Counted from the stretch's first letter, positions 8,637 through 16,657 are shown. The stretch is DNA of 26,612 nt from GCA-2733415 sp049614485 (GCA_049614485.1 JBMZDR010000024.1:1-26612); one strand, 5' to 3'. Notes: generated from the sequence alone by a model not told the origin. Numbers and translations are program-made.

Positions 8637-9720
8637 ATAATGCTAAAATACTAGAAATTATTTTTTCTGAAGCTTTACCGTCCCATAATTCAGGAATTTG
8701 TGCTTGTTGCCATTTTCCAGAGTGTAAGGTAGTAAAAGCACTATTAATTTTATTGATATCACTACCAACTAAAACGTTCGTGCCAAGTGCACATGTTTCT
8801 GGTCTTTCAGTAGAATCTCTAAACGTGATACATGGTACATTTAATACAGTTGCCTCTTCAGTAATACCTCCAGAGTCTGTTAAAACTGCTACTGCATTTT
8901 TCACTAAGTAAATGAATGATAAATAGCCTTGCGGAGTAACAAAGTATAGGTTGTCAAAACTCAAATCTAACCCTTCTAGTAACTTTTTTGTTCTTGGGTG
9001 TACAGGGAAAATAATTGGTTTTCCGTTACAGTTTTCAACGATTGTTGTGATTAATTTTTTTAATTGCCTCTCTGCATCTACATTAGACGGGCGATGAAGT
9101 GTTAAAACAAAATAATCTTTTTCCTTTAATTGTAAGTCATTCCAAAAATTAGGTTGTTGCAAACGATTAAGATTACTTAATAAAGTGTCTATCATTACAT
9201 TTCCTACAAAGAAAATACGCTTGTTTTCAATACCTGCATTGGATAGGTTCTTTCCTGCAAGAGCAGAAGTTGTATAGAAATAATCAGTGATGCTATCAGT
9301 CACCATTCTGTTAATTTCTTCTGGCATTTTCATATCGCCAGATCTAATGCCGGCTTCAACATGAGCAACTTTTACATTGGCTTTTTTAGCAACAATTGTA
9401 CATGCCATCGTTGAGGTTACATCGCCTACTACTACTACTAAATCTGTTGGGTTTTTTGCTAATTCTTTTTCAAAAGCAGTCATAATAGCCCCAGTTTGTT
9501 CTGCTTGAGTTCCACTTTTTACGTCTAAATTTACATGGGGTTGCGGGATGTTTAACTCTTCAAAAAAGGTGTCACTCAAATTTTTATCATAGTGTTGCCC
9601 TGTATGCACCAATCTGTAATTGATGTTTACACCAAGTTTTTGTTGCTTGATGATTTCATGAATAATTGGCGCAATTTTCATAAAGTTTGGACGTGCACCT
9701 GCTATGATTGTAATGTTCAT
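8629..9720 (-). CDS. wecB: UDP-N-acetylglucosamine 2-epimerase (non-hydrolysing)
   Basis: Interconverts UDP-GlcNAc and UDP-ManNAc. The 363-residue protein begins ITIIAGARPNFMK and carries the residues known to be catalytic in WecB: Asp100 (VVGDVTS), Glu122 (HVEAGIRSGD), the acidic pair at 134-135 in MPEEINR, and His209 in LTLHRPSNV. The C-terminal UDP-binding part has FPVHPRT, LTDSGGITEEA and FRDSTERPE. It overlaps the upstream CapK-like gene by 4 bp (ATGA) and the downstream glycosyltransferase by 8 bp, so the three are translated as a unit. Product UDP-ManNAc could feed a ManNAc or ManNAcA residue. Some close relatives act on modified UDP-sugars such as UDP-2,3-diacetamido sugars, which cannot be excluded. 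Confidence 0.93.
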   Translation of the reverse strand: MNITIIAGARPNFMKIAPIIHEIIKQQKLGVNINYRLVHTGQHYDKNLSDTFFEELNIPQPHVNLDVKSGTQAEQTGAIMTAFEKELAKNPTDLVVVVGDVTSTMACTIVAKKANVKVAHVEAGIRSGDMKMPEEINRMVTDSITDYFYTTSALAGKNLSNAGIENKRIFFVGNVMIDTLLSNLNRLQQPNFWNDLQLKEKDYFVLTLHRPSNVDAERQLKKLITTIVENCNGKPIIFPVHPRTKKLLEGLDLSFDNLYFVTPQGYLSFIYLVKNAVAVLTDSGGITEEATVLNVPCITFRDSTERPETCALGTNVLVGSDINKINSAFTTLHSGKWQQAQIPELWDGKASEKIISSILALYA

Positions 9721-11018
9721 AATTTTATAAGTGATGTGAACTGTTTTAATTTTCCGCTTTTAGAGCGTTCTAATTGGTCAAATTTATGAAATGAAATGTT
9801 AAGATTAGGCTCTAAATACTCATATAATGCATTTTGAATAATTTGCTGTTGTTTTTCAGATAGTTTATCAGTTGCAGAATAATGTATTTCAAAGGAATCA
9901 ATTTTAGTTTGAAGTATTTTTATTTCTTTTACAACACCATTGTCTTTTACTACAGATTTTGTGATATAATAAAAGGTTAACCCAGGAGAAATTTTGCCAC
10001 TAGGTAAGCGGACTATATCCTCTTTTCTTCCTTGAAGTTTATCTAAAATATAAGTTTTAGCGCTTACTTTTTTTATAGCCCCTAAATCTCCCAATTCATA
10101 CCTGATAAAAGGATGAGCTTTATTGTATAAGGAAGTAATTACAACTTTTCCAACGTTACCGAATGGTACAGGTTTATTGTTGTTGTCAAGTATTTCAACA
10201 AATAAAGACTCAGTGTTTAAAATCCATTGCATTTGGCTGTTTTGAAACGCAATGAGGTCTAATTCTGAAGCACCATATTCATTTATTACAGGAACTCCAA
10301 ATGCGTTTTGCATTACAATTTTATCTTCTTCAAAACACATTTCTGATGTGACAACACATGCTTTTAAGCTTGGGCAGATGTCTTTTAAAATTAAGTTCTT
10401 GGAATTCAAATAGTTTGCAAAAGCAACAATGACAGTTGTGTAGCCGTTTAAGTAAACAAACTTATTTTTATTGAACTTATCGACCCAATTATCAAAGGCA
10501 GCATCTGATAAGTCAAACACATTAAAACGGTATCTATTAGATAAAACATCTTTTAAGCGTTCTTTTAAACGAGGTATAGTTTCGTTAGGTATGCCGTAAA
10601 AACGCGCTTGTTTTTTACCGTGTAAACCATGCCAGTTAAATCTGTTTTTAATTACAGCCCAAGTTAATGCATGGCTAAATTTATCTTTCGCAAAATAAAA
10701 TGGATTACCAGTTGAACCAGAGGTTTTATTTGTGTAAATGGTTGTGTTAGAAAAACCATTGCTTAGCCTGTCTTGCAATGGCACTTGTAAATCTTTTTTT
10801 GTTAGAATTGGCAAGTCATTCCAAGTTGAAAATTCATTTTTACATAAAGCGTTGTAAAAGGAATTATTCTTTAAATGATAATTTACAATGTCTTCTTTTG
10901 CTTGAGTGACGTAGGTGTCAAAATTATGAACACTAATATTTTGGATTTCATGTAACTTTTTTTGCGCATCCTTAATAGGATAACCATTTAGTTTTAATGA
11001 AAAATCTGTGATGTTCAT
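9717..11018 (-). CDS. CapK/PaaK-like adenylate-forming enzyme
   Basis: A 433-residue member of the phenylacetate-CoA ligase-like branch of the adenylate-forming superfamily. Visible signatures are the ATP-binding loop TSGSTGNP (99-106), NEYGASELD (246-254), and YELGDLG (307-313), followed by a short C-terminal lid domain. Relatives called CapK occur in capsule and O-antigen clusters, where their substrate is unknown; they may activate a carboxylic acid or amino acid that decorates the polymer (inference). It is the first gene of the minus-strand operon with wecB and a glycosyltransferase, and is divergent from purD across 60 bp. It is unlikely to work in phenylacetate catabolism, because no other paa catabolic genes surround it. 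Confidence 0.82.
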   Translation of the reverse strand: MNITDFSLKLNGYPIKDAQKKLHEIQNISVHNFDTYVTQAKEDIVNYHLKNNSFYNALCKNEFSTWNDLPILTKKDLQVPLQDRLSNGFSNTTIYTNKTSGSTGNPFYFAKDKFSHALTWAVIKNRFNWHGLHGKKQARFYGIPNETIPRLKERLKDVLSNRYRFNVFDLSDAAFDNWVDKFNKNKFVYLNGYTTVIVAFANYLNSKNLILKDICPSLKACVVTSEMCFEEDKIVMQNAFGVPVINEYGASELDLIAFQNSQMQWILNTESLFVEILDNNNKPVPFGNVGKVVITSLYNKAHPFIRYELGDLGAIKKVSAKTYILDKLQGRKEDIVRLPSGKISPGLTFYYITKSVVKDNGVVKEIKILQTKIDSFEIHYSATDKLSEKQQQIIQNALYEYLEPNLNISFHKFDQLERSKSGKLKQFTSLIKL

Positions 11019-11029
11019 GTAATAAATAT

Positions 11030-11037
11030 TAGCTTTG
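11030..11037 (+). promoter_or_regulatory. Candidate -7 box of the purD promoter
   Basis: TAGCTTTG matches TAnnTTTG, 41 bp before the purD start in the divergent purD/CapK-like spacer. No clear -33 TTG is present. The box sits within a small inverted repeat, TTAGC-TTT-GCTAA (11029-11041). Confidence 0.35.
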
Positions 11038-11078
11038 CTAAATTAAATTTTTACAACAACATAACTAAACAAAACACG

Positions 11079-12350
11079 ATGAATATTTTAATATTAGGTT
11101 CTGGAGGAAGAGAACATGCCTTTGCTTGGAAATTGAGTCAGAGTAAACAATGTGGTAATTTATTTGTAGCACCCGGAAATGCTGGAACTGCAAAAATTGC
11201 AACTAATGTAGCAATTGGTGTCAATGATTTTGCGAAGATTAAGGAGTTTGTTTTAGAAGAAGATATTGAAATGGTTGTTGTAGGCCCTGAAGATCCTTTA
11301 GTAAATGGAATTCATGATTTCTTTATAAAAGATTTTTATTTAAAGGATGTCATTGTTATTGGACCAGAGAAATTAGGAGCAACTTTAGAAGGAAGTAAAG
11401 AATTTTCTAAAGAGTTTATGAGCCGTCATAACATTCCAACAGCAGCTTATCAGAGTTTTACCGCAGAAACAGTTGAAGAAGGTTGTAAGTTTTTAGAAAC
11501 ATTAAAAGCACCTTATGTATTAAAAGCAGATGGGTTGGCAGCTGGAAAAGGGGTGTTGATTATTGATAATCTTGACGAAGCAAAAGCCTCTTTAAGAGAA
11601 ATGTTGGTAGATGCAAAATTTGGAAATGCCAGTTCAAAAGTTGTCATTGAAGAGTTTTTAGACGGTTTAGAGTTAAGTTGTTTTGTGTTAACAGATGGTA
11701 AGAATTATAAAATTTTACCAACTGCGAAAGATTATAAACGCATTGGAGAAGGAGACACGGGGTTAAATACCGGTGGAATGGGAGCAATATCTCCTGTTCC
11801 TTTTTTAGATGATGTGTTAATGCAGAAAATTGAAGAGCGTGTTGTAAAACCAACTATAAACGGACTTCAAAAAGATAATATCCCATACAAAGGCTTTGTG
11901 TTTATCGGATTGATTCGCGTAAATAATGAACCATACGTTATTGAGTATAACGTGCGTATGGGAGATCCGGAAACGGAAGTTGTAATTCCAAGAGTAAAAT
12001 CAGATTTAGTAGAATTATTCAAAGCAGTTGGGTCTCAAACTTTAGATCAAGTATCAATTGAATTAGATGATAGGGCAGCAACAACAGTAATGACAGTTTC
12101 TGGAGGTTATCCTGAAGCTTATGAAAAAGGAAAAGAAGTTACCGGGCTAGAATCTATTGATGATTCTATCGTATTTCATGCAGGTACAACATTACAAGAC
12201 GGTAAAGTTGTAACTAACGGAGGTAGAGTGTTGGCAATAACATCATACGGAAAAGATTTTAGAGAGGCCTTAGCAATATCATATAAAAATGTAGCGAAGT
12301 TTAGTTTTGATAAAATGTATTACAGAACAGATTTAGGGTTTGATTTATAA
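11079..12350 (+). CDS. purD: Phosphoribosylamine--glycine ligase
   Basis: Second step of purine synthesis: ATP-dependent joining of glycine to 5-phosphoribosylamine, giving GAR. The 423-residue ATP-grasp enzyme has normal length. It starts MNILILGSGGREHAFAWKL, the family signature, with a VAPGNAGT segment next. ATP-grasp features include LKADGLAAGKGV, the GDTGLNTGGMGAISP loop, and YNVRMGDPETEV with metal-binding acidic residues. It is a housekeeping gene in its own transcription unit, bounded by a divergent polysaccharide operon upstream and a strong terminator downstream. Adjacency to DUF6341 and DUF6427 genes is common in Flavobacteriaceae (recalled, not checked here). Confidence 0.97.
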   Translation: MNILILGSGGREHAFAWKLSQSKQCGNLFVAPGNAGTAKIATNVAIGVNDFAKIKEFVLEEDIEMVVVGPEDPLVNGIHDFFIKDFYLKDVIVIGPEKLGATLEGSKEFSKEFMSRHNIPTAAYQSFTAETVEEGCKFLETLKAPYVLKADGLAAGKGVLIIDNLDEAKASLREMLVDAKFGNASSKVVIEEFLDGLELSCFVLTDGKNYKILPTAKDYKRIGEGDTGLNTGGMGAISPVPFLDDVLMQKIEERVVKPTINGLQKDNIPYKGFVFIGLIRVNNEPYVIEYNVRMGDPETEVVIPRVKSDLVELFKAVGSQTLDQVSIELDDRAATTVMTVSGGYPEAYEKGKEVTGLESIDDSIVFHAGTTLQDGKVVTNGGRVLAITSYGKDFREALAISYKNVAKFSFDKMYYRTDLGFDL

Positions 12351-12369
12351 ACCCTAAAATAGTCTAAAT

Positions 12370-12404
12370 AAAAAGCCCTTCGATGAAAATCAAAGGGCTT
12401 TTTT
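12370..12404. terminator. Bidirectional intrinsic terminator between purD and the DUF6341 gene
   Basis: An 11-bp stem, AAAAAGCCCTT at 12370-12380 with AAGGGCTTTTT at 12393-12403, encloses a 12-nt loop and runs into further Ts. The upstream A-run supplies the T-tract on the other strand, so it can end both purD (plus) and the DUF6341 gene (minus), which converge here. Confidence 0.9.
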
Positions 12405-12425
12405 ATGTTGTATAATAACAGAAAT

Positions 12426-12653
12426 TTATTTGAAAAATGAGTGAGAAACGATATCTCTTTTTTCAGTTCCTTCCGCGTTAAATATTTTTAATTGTTTTAA
12501 CCAATATAACATAGCTACAAAACCTATGACCATAAACACCCAGTTTAGAGTGTTAGCAGACCACCAATTTGTAAGCTCTAATTTAGCTAAACTATGCATT
12601 GGCGATAAAAGTGCCATAAAAAAATCTTGTATTGCGTATACTAAATCTCTCAT
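12426..12653 (-). CDS. Small membrane protein, DUF6341 family
   Basis: A 75-residue protein starting MRDLVYAIQDFF. I place the start at 12653 and not further upstream because family members are about 70-80 residues and begin at this point. A longer open frame continues to 13004 but would overlap the DUF6427 gene and its promoter region. The pattern ALLSPMHSLAKLEL, NWWSANTLNW, one transmembrane helix (about 36-52) and YWLKQLKIFN followed by a charged tail ending HSFFK matches DUF6341. Its function is unknown. It is divergent from the DUF6427 gene (73 bp apart); the recurrent pairing of the two families suggests a shared membrane role, which is inference. Confidence 0.8.
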   Translation of the reverse strand: MRDLVYAIQDFFMALLSPMHSLAKLELTNWWSANTLNWVFMVIGFVAMLYWLKQLKIFNAEGTEKRDIVSHSFFK

Positions 12654-12684
12654 TGTAACGATTTTTAATTTATTTTTATGCCAA

Positions 12685-12692
12685 CAAATATA
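12685..12692 (-). promoter_or_regulatory. Candidate -7 box for the DUF6341 gene
   Basis: On the minus strand this reads TATATTTG (TAnnTTTG consensus), 31 bp upstream of the proposed start at 12653. It supports the short start and a leader of roughly 25 nt. No good -33 TTG is seen. Confidence 0.35.
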
Positions 12693-12726
12693 CAGCATTT
12701 TTGTTCTGAAAAAAGAATAAATCCAT

Positions 12727-13644
12727 ATGATTACAGCAATTTTTAATAAATCTAAACCAATTAATCTTGTATTAGCGTCTTTGCTATTAGTTTTTGGCTT
12801 TGTAATTGTCCAGTTAAAATCAATTGATGTATTCAATTTGAATAGTTTTTTATACGACTTATTTGAGTTGAGTTTAGCGGTTTTAAGCGTTATGATTATT
12901 GAATTTATAGTCAAGAAAAACTCTATTTCAGAGCAGAACAGTTTTGTTATAATGTTTTTTTCAATATTTAGTTTTTGCTTTTGGAATACTTCAGAAACGG
13001 TCACGTTATTGCTGTCAAATCTATTTGTTCTTCTAGCATTACGAAAAATAATTAGTTTAAAAACACAAACAAATACAAGTCAGAAAATCTTTGATGCTGG
13101 CTTATGGATTTGTGTGGCTGCATTATTTCATTTTTGGGCTATATTGTTTTTTATTGTGTTGTACATAAGTATTGCGTTTTATTCATCTGATTATTATAAA
13201 AATTGGTTGATACCTTTAGTTAGCGTGTTCGTGGTTTTTACTATGGTAAACGGTTATGAGATGATTGTACATAATACCTTTTATAAGTTTTCTGATACAA
13301 CAATAGTACGCGGGTTTCATGATATAAGTTCACGAATTGATATCGCAATTGTGATATTCTTCTCTTTAATTCTTATGGTTTCTTTGTTTTTTCTTTCAAC
13401 AAGCGTGAAAACAAAATTGCAGAAAAACAAAATGTCCTATGTAGTGCTGTTATTTGCTTTGTTAATAGCGATAATAATTATGTTTTTAGCGCCGAATAAA
13501 AGTGTTTCAATGCTTTTATATGCATACTTCCCTTTAGCCGTATTGTTTACAGTTTTTTTTGAAAGAATACCTAAAGTACGCCTACAGTCAATAATTCTTT
13601 ACCTGCTGTTATTTGCATCTGTATTACTGTGTTTATTATCTTGA
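12727..13644 (+). CDS. Polytopic membrane protein, DUF6427 family
   Basis: A 305-residue, strongly hydrophobic protein with about nine or ten membrane segments spread over its length. It starts MITAIFNKSKPINLV, and the early pattern FNKSKP-x-N, the SEQNSF and FWNTSETV segments, and a mid-protein ALFHFWAILFF helix fit the Bacteroidota-specific DUF6427 family. Function is unknown; some members resemble the membrane part of glycosyl or lipid transferases, but no catalytic motif is visible to me. It is divergent from the DUF6341 gene. In many relatives a uracil phosphoribosyltransferase gene is nearby (recalled); here an AraC-type regulator follows after 24 bp instead. Confidence 0.8.
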   Translation: MITAIFNKSKPINLVLASLLLVFGFVIVQLKSIDVFNLNSFLYDLFELSLAVLSVMIIEFIVKKNSISEQNSFVIMFFSIFSFCFWNTSETVTLLLSNLFVLLALRKIISLKTQTNTSQKIFDAGLWICVAALFHFWAILFFIVLYISIAFYSSDYYKNWLIPLVSVFVVFTMVNGYEMIVHNTFYKFSDTTIVRGFHDISSRIDIAIVIFFSLILMVSLFFLSTSVKTKLQKNKMSYVVLLFALLIAIIIMFLAPNKSVSMLLYAYFPLAVLFTVFFERIPKVRLQSIILYLLLFASVLLCLLS

Positions 13645-13668
13645 TGTGTGTAATTGAAAAGAAACTAA

Positions 13669-14478
13669 ATGTATAAGACTTTCAAACCTAAATCAGAGTT
13701 TTTAAAGAAATATATTCAAGAATTTACTTTTCTTGACGAAAAAGACATATTTCCAAAGAAATATTATGCCTTTCCTCATAACATTAGTGCAATTGTTTTT
13801 ATACAGAACGCTAAGTTAAATTATAACTCAAACATACTTGAGATTAGTAAAACACAGACGAAAGAAACTTTGGTTTTTTCAATAGGAAAGTACGTTGAAC
13901 CTTTATTTGTTAGTTACAAACATTATGTAAATGAAATTGCTATTAATTTTACACCTACAGGAATCAACTATTTTTTTGATGAAAATTTCTCAGATATTGC
14001 AAAATTTCCAATTCAAGGAATTAGAGATTCTGAGATTACAGAATTTTCAAAAGAATTGTTCAATACAAGCAAAGAAGATAGAATTGAAAGCTTAGAACTT
14101 TTTTTACTACAAAGATTTAGAGAGAAAAACATTCTGTTAGTTGAGCAGGTTGTCAATATGATTGAATGCGATAAATCATTAAAATTTAAGAATATCTGTA
14201 AAGAGCTTAATGTGTCTGAAAGAAATGTAAACCGGTTATTTCATAAATATATTGGTTGCTCTCCAAAGAATTATAAGAAAATAACACGTTTTAGGGGAGC
14301 AATAAAAGATTACAATCAGAATGAATCAAATCTAACACAAATTTGTTTAGAGAACGATTATTATGACTCCCCTCATTTCTCAAGAGAATTCAAAAAATTG
14401 ACCAACAAGAAACCAACTGATTATTTTAACCAACTGACATTTATATCAAAAAATAAATATCCATACGTTTTTAAGTGA
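13669..14478 (+). CDS. AraC-family transcriptional regulator
   Basis: A 269-residue regulator. Residues 1 to about 150 form a ligand-sensing region of the DUF6597 type (FPHNISAIVFIQN, VGVR-like EIAINFTPTGINYFF). The C-terminal AraC DNA-binding domain spans about 160-260, with the first helix-turn-helix at KFKNICKELNVSERNVNRLFHKYIGCSPKNY and the second at LTQICLENDYYDSPHFSREFKKLTNKKPTDYF, both well conserved. Its target is not evident. The nearest downstream gene is a 43-residue small protein 69 bp away, which could be a target. It follows the DUF6427 gene after 24 bp with no terminator visible, so it may be co-transcribed with it. Confidence 0.9.
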   Translation: MYKTFKPKSEFLKKYIQEFTFLDEKDIFPKKYYAFPHNISAIVFIQNAKLNYNSNILEISKTQTKETLVFSIGKYVEPLFVSYKHYVNEIAINFTPTGINYFFDENFSDIAKFPIQGIRDSEITEFSKELFNTSKEDRIESLELFLLQRFREKNILLVEQVVNMIECDKSLKFKNICKELNVSERNVNRLFHKYIGCSPKNYKKITRFRGAIKDYNQNESNLTQICLENDYYDSPHFSREFKKLTNKKPTDYFNQLTFISKNKYPYVFK

Positions 14479-14547
14479 TGTCTGTTTTATACAAGTTTGT
14501 GAAATTCTTATTGTAGATATTTGTTCTATAATAAACAACTTGAAATT

Positions 14548-14679
14548 ATGAAAACAGTAGAAAACAAAAAATTAGAATGTAACAAAGAAAGAGAGAATAA
14601 AAAGAACAAACAGAAATTCTTCATAGGAATGGTAATAGCTATGATTTTGTACGTTATGTATCAGTTGTTTGTCAAATAA
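14548..14679 (+). CDS. Predicted 43-residue single-span membrane protein
   Basis: A small open frame, MKTVENKKLECNK at the start, stop TAA at 14677-14679. The N-terminal half is highly charged and lysine-rich; residues about 24-42 (FFIGMVIAMILYVMYQLFV) form one transmembrane helix. Charge placement suggests the N-terminus stays inside the cell. No ribosome binding site stands out (weak in this phylum). I recognise no family. It lies 69 bp downstream of the AraC-family gene and just before a repeat-rich non-coding stretch. The clean soluble-then-helix composition makes it better than a random frame, but without homologues it stays a prediction. Confidence 0.5.
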   Translation: MKTVENKKLECNKERENKKNKQKFFIGMVIAMILYVMYQLFVK

Positions 14680-14926
14680 AAAGTCTTCTAACGGCTAGAA
14701 AATCAAATATAAACTACACATAACAAAGTATATAAAACATAGCTAGTAAGGGCTAAAATTGAACAACACGCCTATTTATATACACCGCCAAATTTACAAA
14801 TTTGGCTTTTAGAAGAAGTTAAAATCAAAATTAGTAAATTTGGCTCAGTGACAAACCGAAACGATACTACATTTTAAAACGCTACATTTCATATACAAGC
14901 GATAAAAGGATGTTAAAGCGTGTCTT
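14680..14926. other. Non-coding stretch with inverted and direct repeats, possible eroded dispersed repeat element
   Basis: No credible gene on either strand. The stretch opens with a weak hairpin (TTCTA/TAGAA, 14686-14700) and a segment reading ACATAACAAAGTATATAAA, contains a perfect 20-nt inverted repeat at 14787-14806 followed by TTTT, and a second copy of its right arm at 14836-14845. The overall arrangement resembles intergenic repeat elements I recall from other Flavobacteriia, but I could not compare copies here. Confidence 0.45.
14787..14806. repeat. Perfect inverted repeat GCCAAATTT / AAATTTGGC
   Basis: Two 9-nt arms separated by AC. TTTT follows at 14807-14810. The right arm plus one base, AAATTTGGCT (14798-14807), recurs at 14836-14845 in direct orientation. 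It could act as a weak terminator for the small upstream gene or be part of a mobile repeat. Confidence 0.75.
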
Positions 14927-14953
14927 TTGAGTGTAAATAATATTGTACCTTTG
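14927..14953 (+). promoter_or_regulatory. Promoter of the DUF4254-GT9 operon
   Basis: TTG at 14927-14929 and TACCTTTG at 14946-14953, 16 bp apart, match the Bacteroidota -33/-7 promoter form (TTG, TAnnTTTG). The box ends 19 bp before the DUF4254 start codon, giving a short leader. Confidence 0.65.
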
Positions 14954-14972
14954 AGCTATAAAAATTCTAATT

Positions 14973-15581
14973 ATGTTCACAGAAAAAGCAAATAAAATTT
15001 TCCAAGAGGTTATAGATACATATCATATAGTTGATGATCCTTACCAATCATTTGAAAATAAGTATGATAAGGAAAATGATTTATTAGGGCATTTATTATA
15101 TAGGAAATGTTGGATTGATACTGTACAGTGGCATTATGAAGATATTATCCGAGACCCTAATATTGACCCTGTTGCAGCGTTAGTTTTAAAACGTAAAATT
15201 GATGCTTCAAACCAAGATCGTACCGATATGGTTGAGTATATTGATAGTTATTTTTTAACACAATACAACAATGTTGCTGTTAAAGAAAATGCAACTATTA
15301 ATACCGAAAGCCCTGCTTGGGGAGTTGATAGATTGTCTATTTTGGCATTAAAGGTATACCACATGAATGAGGAAGCAACTAGAACTGATGCTTCTGATGC
15401 TCATAAAGCAGCTTGTCAGAAAAAATTAGATGTTTTGTTAGAGCAACGTGTTGACTTATCAACAGCAATTGATACACTTTTAAATGACATTAACTCTGGA
15501 GATAAATACATGAAAGTGTATAAACAAATGAAAATGTACAATGATGATGAGTTAAACCCAGTGTTACGAACTCAAAAATAA
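14973..15581 (+). CDS. DUF4254 domain protein
   Basis: A 202-residue, mostly alpha-helical, soluble protein of the DUF4254 family, with no signal peptide and no membrane helix. Characteristic stretches are NDLLGHLLYRKCWIDTVQWHYEDIIRDP, LKRKIDASNQDRTDMVEYID, and WGVDRLSILALKVYHMNEEATR. The function is unknown. Its gene is followed after 43 bp by a family 9 glycosyltransferase gene, and this pairing is recurrent in Flavobacteriaceae (recalled), so a role in lipopolysaccharide or glycan assembly is a fair guess. It has its own near-consensus promoter just upstream. Confidence 0.85.
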   Translation: MFTEKANKIFQEVIDTYHIVDDPYQSFENKYDKENDLLGHLLYRKCWIDTVQWHYEDIIRDPNIDPVAALVLKRKIDASNQDRTDMVEYIDSYFLTQYNNVAVKENATINTESPAWGVDRLSILALKVYHMNEEATRTDASDAHKAACQKKLDVLLEQRVDLSTAIDTLLNDINSGDKYMKVYKQMKMYNDDELNPVLRTQK

Positions 15582-15624
15582 CGACTCTATTTAGCATTTT
15601 TTAAATAACGATGCTAACAGTTGC

Positions 15625-16657
15625 ATGTCTAAATCCATACAGCATATATTAGTAATACGTCTCTCAGCAATGGGAGACGTTGCTATGTCTGTACCAGTTA
15701 TTTCTGCTTTTGTAAGTTGTAACCCTACTGTGAGAGTTACGGTTTTGACACGAGCTTTTTTTAGTCCTTTCTTTGAAGATATTCCTAATGTAAGTGTCTT
15801 TGCGCCTGATTTAAAAGCAACACACAAAGGGTTTTTAGGTATCAGAAGACTAGCGAAAGAATTGTCTGAATTAAAAATTGATGCAGTTGCAGATTTTCAT
15901 GACGTTTTACGGTCTAATATTTTAATTCAGTTATTACGATTAAAAGGTGTTCCGTTTAAGCAAATTGATAAAGGGCGTGCGGAAAAAAAAGCATTAACCA
16001 GAGCAACAAAGAAGGTGTTTAGGCCTTTAAAAACAACGCATAGTCGTTATGCGCAGGTTTTTAAGGAGCTTGGGTTTCAGTTAGATTTGTCAGCCTGTAT
16101 TAAGCCAGTAAAACACACACTAGCACCAGCAATATGGCAATATATTGGCGACACTGAAAAACAATTAATAGGTGTTGCGCCATTTGCGGCTCATAAAGGC
16201 AAAATGTATCCTTTAAAGGAAATGGAGCAAGTAATTGAGAAACTTTCAAAAAACTATCATGTACTGCTTTTTGGCGGAGGAAAGGATGAGAGAGAGGCGT
16301 TAGAAAACATAGCAGCGAAACATAGCAACGTTGTTAATGTTGCGGGACAATTTTCTTTTAAAGAAGAATTGGCAATCATATCTAACTTGAACTTGATGTT
16401 AGCAATGGATTCATCAAATGGTCATTTGGCGGCAATGTATGGAGTCAAGGTTATTACAATATGGGGAGCTACACACCCTTATGCTGGGTTTGCGCCTTTT
16501 AATCAACCAGAAGCAAACCAAATTTTACCAGATTTGACGAAATATCCATTAATCCCAACTTCAATCTACGGGAATAAATGCCCTGAAAGTTATTTGGATT
16601 GTTTTGAAACCATTAGTGTAAATGATGTAGTGTCTAAAATAGAAAACGCCTTAAAAA
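15625..16657 (+). CDS. Glycosyltransferase family 9 (heptosyltransferase-like), 3' end in assembly gap
   Basis: A GT-B enzyme related to lipopolysaccharide heptosyltransferases; 344 codons are visible before the frame runs into the Ns, close to full family length, so only a few residues and the stop are missing. The N-terminus has ILVIRLSAMGDVAMSVPV, the glycine-rich acceptor-site motif. The donor half has IGVAPFAAHKGKMYPL, LLFGGGKDE, and MDSSNGHLAAMYGVKVITIWGATHP, where classical enzymes also place the ADP-heptose-binding residues. It probably adds a sugar to the lipid A-core region on the inner face of the inner membrane. Heptose itself is not certain in this phylum. It is probably co-transcribed with the DUF4254 gene. 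Confidence 0.9.

Noticed and set aside
12654..13004. An open frame on the minus strand extends the DUF6341 gene upstream by 117 codons.
   Set aside because: It overlaps the DUF6427 coding region and the divergent promoter spacer, and the recognisable family sequence begins at the ATG at 12653. The extension has no recognisable domain.
14787..14810. Calling the inverted repeat plus TTTT a strong intrinsic terminator.
   Set aside because: The arms are AT-rich apart from GCC/GGC, the T-run is only four bases, and it lies over 100 bp from the nearest stop, so a repeat is the safer description.
14680..14926. An integron attC site or cassette array.
   Set aside because: I could not find convincing paired R-box core sites (RYYYAAC and GTTRRRY) at the ends, nor an integrase gene in the window. 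The resemblance is kept only as a hypothesis.
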